Shown here in pieces: positions 63,533 through 64,000 of a stretch of 64,000 bases of DNA. Origin of the DNA: Numida meleagris (lineage: Eukaryota; Chordata; Aves; Galliformes; Numididae); contig NC_034412.1 of NCBI RefSeq assembly GCF_002078875.1, positions 26,997,877 to 27,061,876 of the forward strand, given 5' to 3'. The notes below the pieces were generated by a model. That model was not told the DNA's origin and did not search any database. It was given only the letters and a program-made list of their open reading frames with translations. The position numbers and the translations under genes were made by a program. The stretch's first letter is position 1, and each line of letters opens with the position of its first letter.

Positions 63533-63860
63533 AAGGGGGAAGGGGATAAAACCAGCCCTGCAAGAGGTGTGCCTAGGTGGGCATTGGGATTAGGGGTGAG
63601 GCAATGGGCTCAGCTGAAGTGCGTCTATGCCAATGCCCACAGCATGAACAACAAACAGGAGGAGCTGGAAGCCCTTGTGTGGCAGGCAAACTATGACTTA
63701 GTTGCCATTACGGAAACATGGTGGGTTCACTCCCATGACTGGAGTGCTGCGATGGATGGGCTACAAGCTCCTCAGAAAGGATAGGCAAGGAAGGAGGGGT
63801 GGTGGCGTGGCTCTCTATGTTAGAGACTGTTTTGATGTTATTGAACTTGCAACTGGGGAA
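63533..63860 (+). mobile_element. CR1 LINE, 5' part of ORF2
   Basis: This fragment comes from the beginning of ORF2, unlike the other CR1 copies here, which are 3' ends or a short reverse-transcriptase block. The left boundary is approximate. Similarity to CR1 ends near 63860, where repetitive TGTCAGGAAGTA / TTGCGAAA sequence starts. The element was either interrupted by a later insertion or rearranged; its downstream part cannot be seen within the window. Confidence 0.85.
63569..63860 (+). pseudogene. CR1 ORF2 endonuclease N-terminal relic, frameshifted
   Basis: The frame at 63569-63784 reads RQWAQLKCVYANAHSMNNKQ, then EELEALV, YDLVAITETWW and SHDWSAAMDG. These match the start of the apurinic/apyrimidinic-type endonuclease domain of CR1 ORF2, where N of the NA.S block and E of ITETWW are active-site positions. 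One extra base in the GGG at about 63757-63760 shifts the frame. The next block, YKLLRKDRQGRRGGGVALYV followed by RDCFDVIEL, lies in the frame of 63702-63893. Past that the protein similarity is lost and an unrelated stop ends the frame. It cannot encode an active enzyme. Confidence 0.88.
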
Positions 63861-64000
63861 TGTCAGGAAGTAGGAATGTTTGTTCAGGACTGATAAGCAA
63901 AAGGGGCATAGCTTGCGAAATGTTTGTCAGGAAGTAAGAATGTGTAGCTTGCAAAAACCTATGGAACTTGGTATGGCTTGCGAAATGTGTAGCTTGCAAA
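63861..64000. mobile_element. Repetitive segment, possible 5' end of an LTR, cut by window edge
   Basis: TGTCAGGAAGTAGGAATGT begins exactly where CR1 homology is lost, and a near-copy (TGTCAGGAAGTAAGAATGT) starts 64 bases later at 63925. Four copies of TRGCTTGCRAAA occur at 63909, 63945, 63974 and 63990, the last truncated by the window end. A TGT start and clustered TTGCRAAA motifs, which resemble C/EBP half-sites, would fit a retroviral U3 enhancer. The other end, target duplication and promoter are not visible, so a tandem satellite is an alternative. I did not recognise the family. Confidence 0.4.

Noticed and set aside
1..64000. tRNA, rRNA, snRNA, telomeric repeats, CRISPR arrays or mitochondrial insertions
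   Set aside because: Scanned by eye for A/B boxes with cloverleaf pairing, conserved rRNA/snRNA blocks, TTAGGG arrays and regularly spaced repeats; none was convincing. A covariance-model search could still find a diverged RNA gene.

Overview
This window is vertebrate nuclear DNA and almost certainly from a bird, most likely a galliform (chicken/turkey group). The diagnostic signals are many 3' ends of the avian CR1 LINE, whose copies end in short ATTCTATGAT-like repeats. A mariner copy of the chicken Galluhop/Mariner1 type and a compact LTR whose U5 resembles avian alpharetroviruses point the same way. The rest is AT-rich and rich in microsatellites. I found no convincing intact protein-coding gene, rRNA, tRNA or CRISPR array; the open frames of 60-166 codons scattered through it look like chance frames or repeat relics. 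The window is best read as intergenic or deep-intronic sequence.

Layout: 1-10 kb holds a CR1 3' end (244-325), a partial LTR-like U3 segment (1012-1149), an internally deleted mariner with TA target duplications (2156-2708) and a T11G15 tract. At 10.2-10.5 kb a 261-bp solo LTR with a perfect 6-bp target duplication (GTAGGC) sits inside an older antisense CR1 3' end, beside a CR1 reverse-transcriptase relic. At 12.8-16.8 kb there are two CR1 copies and a second solo LTR (16246-16774) with a 5-bp duplication (ATATA). From 17 to 51 kb lies mostly unique AT-rich DNA with three CR1 fragments, several microsatellites and a perfect 43-bp tandem duplication (39286-39371). From 51 to 60 kb there is a longer antisense CR1 (51357-51992) with frameshifted ORF2 tail sequence, a degraded sense CR1 (about 56927-57332) and two abutting antisense CR1 ends (59581-59825).

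The last 500 bases hold the rarer 5' part of CR1 ORF2 (endonuclease start, one frameshift). It is broken off at about 63860 by a segment made of repeated TRGCTTGCRAAA motifs, possibly the start of an LTR that continues beyond the window.

Nothing here forms an operon or pathway. The relationships that can be read are insertion order: CR1 first, then LTRs into or next to it, then LTR-LTR recombination leaving solo LTRs. Several non-repeat blocks look like conserved noncoding elements by composition, but that is inference only and needs cross-species alignment.
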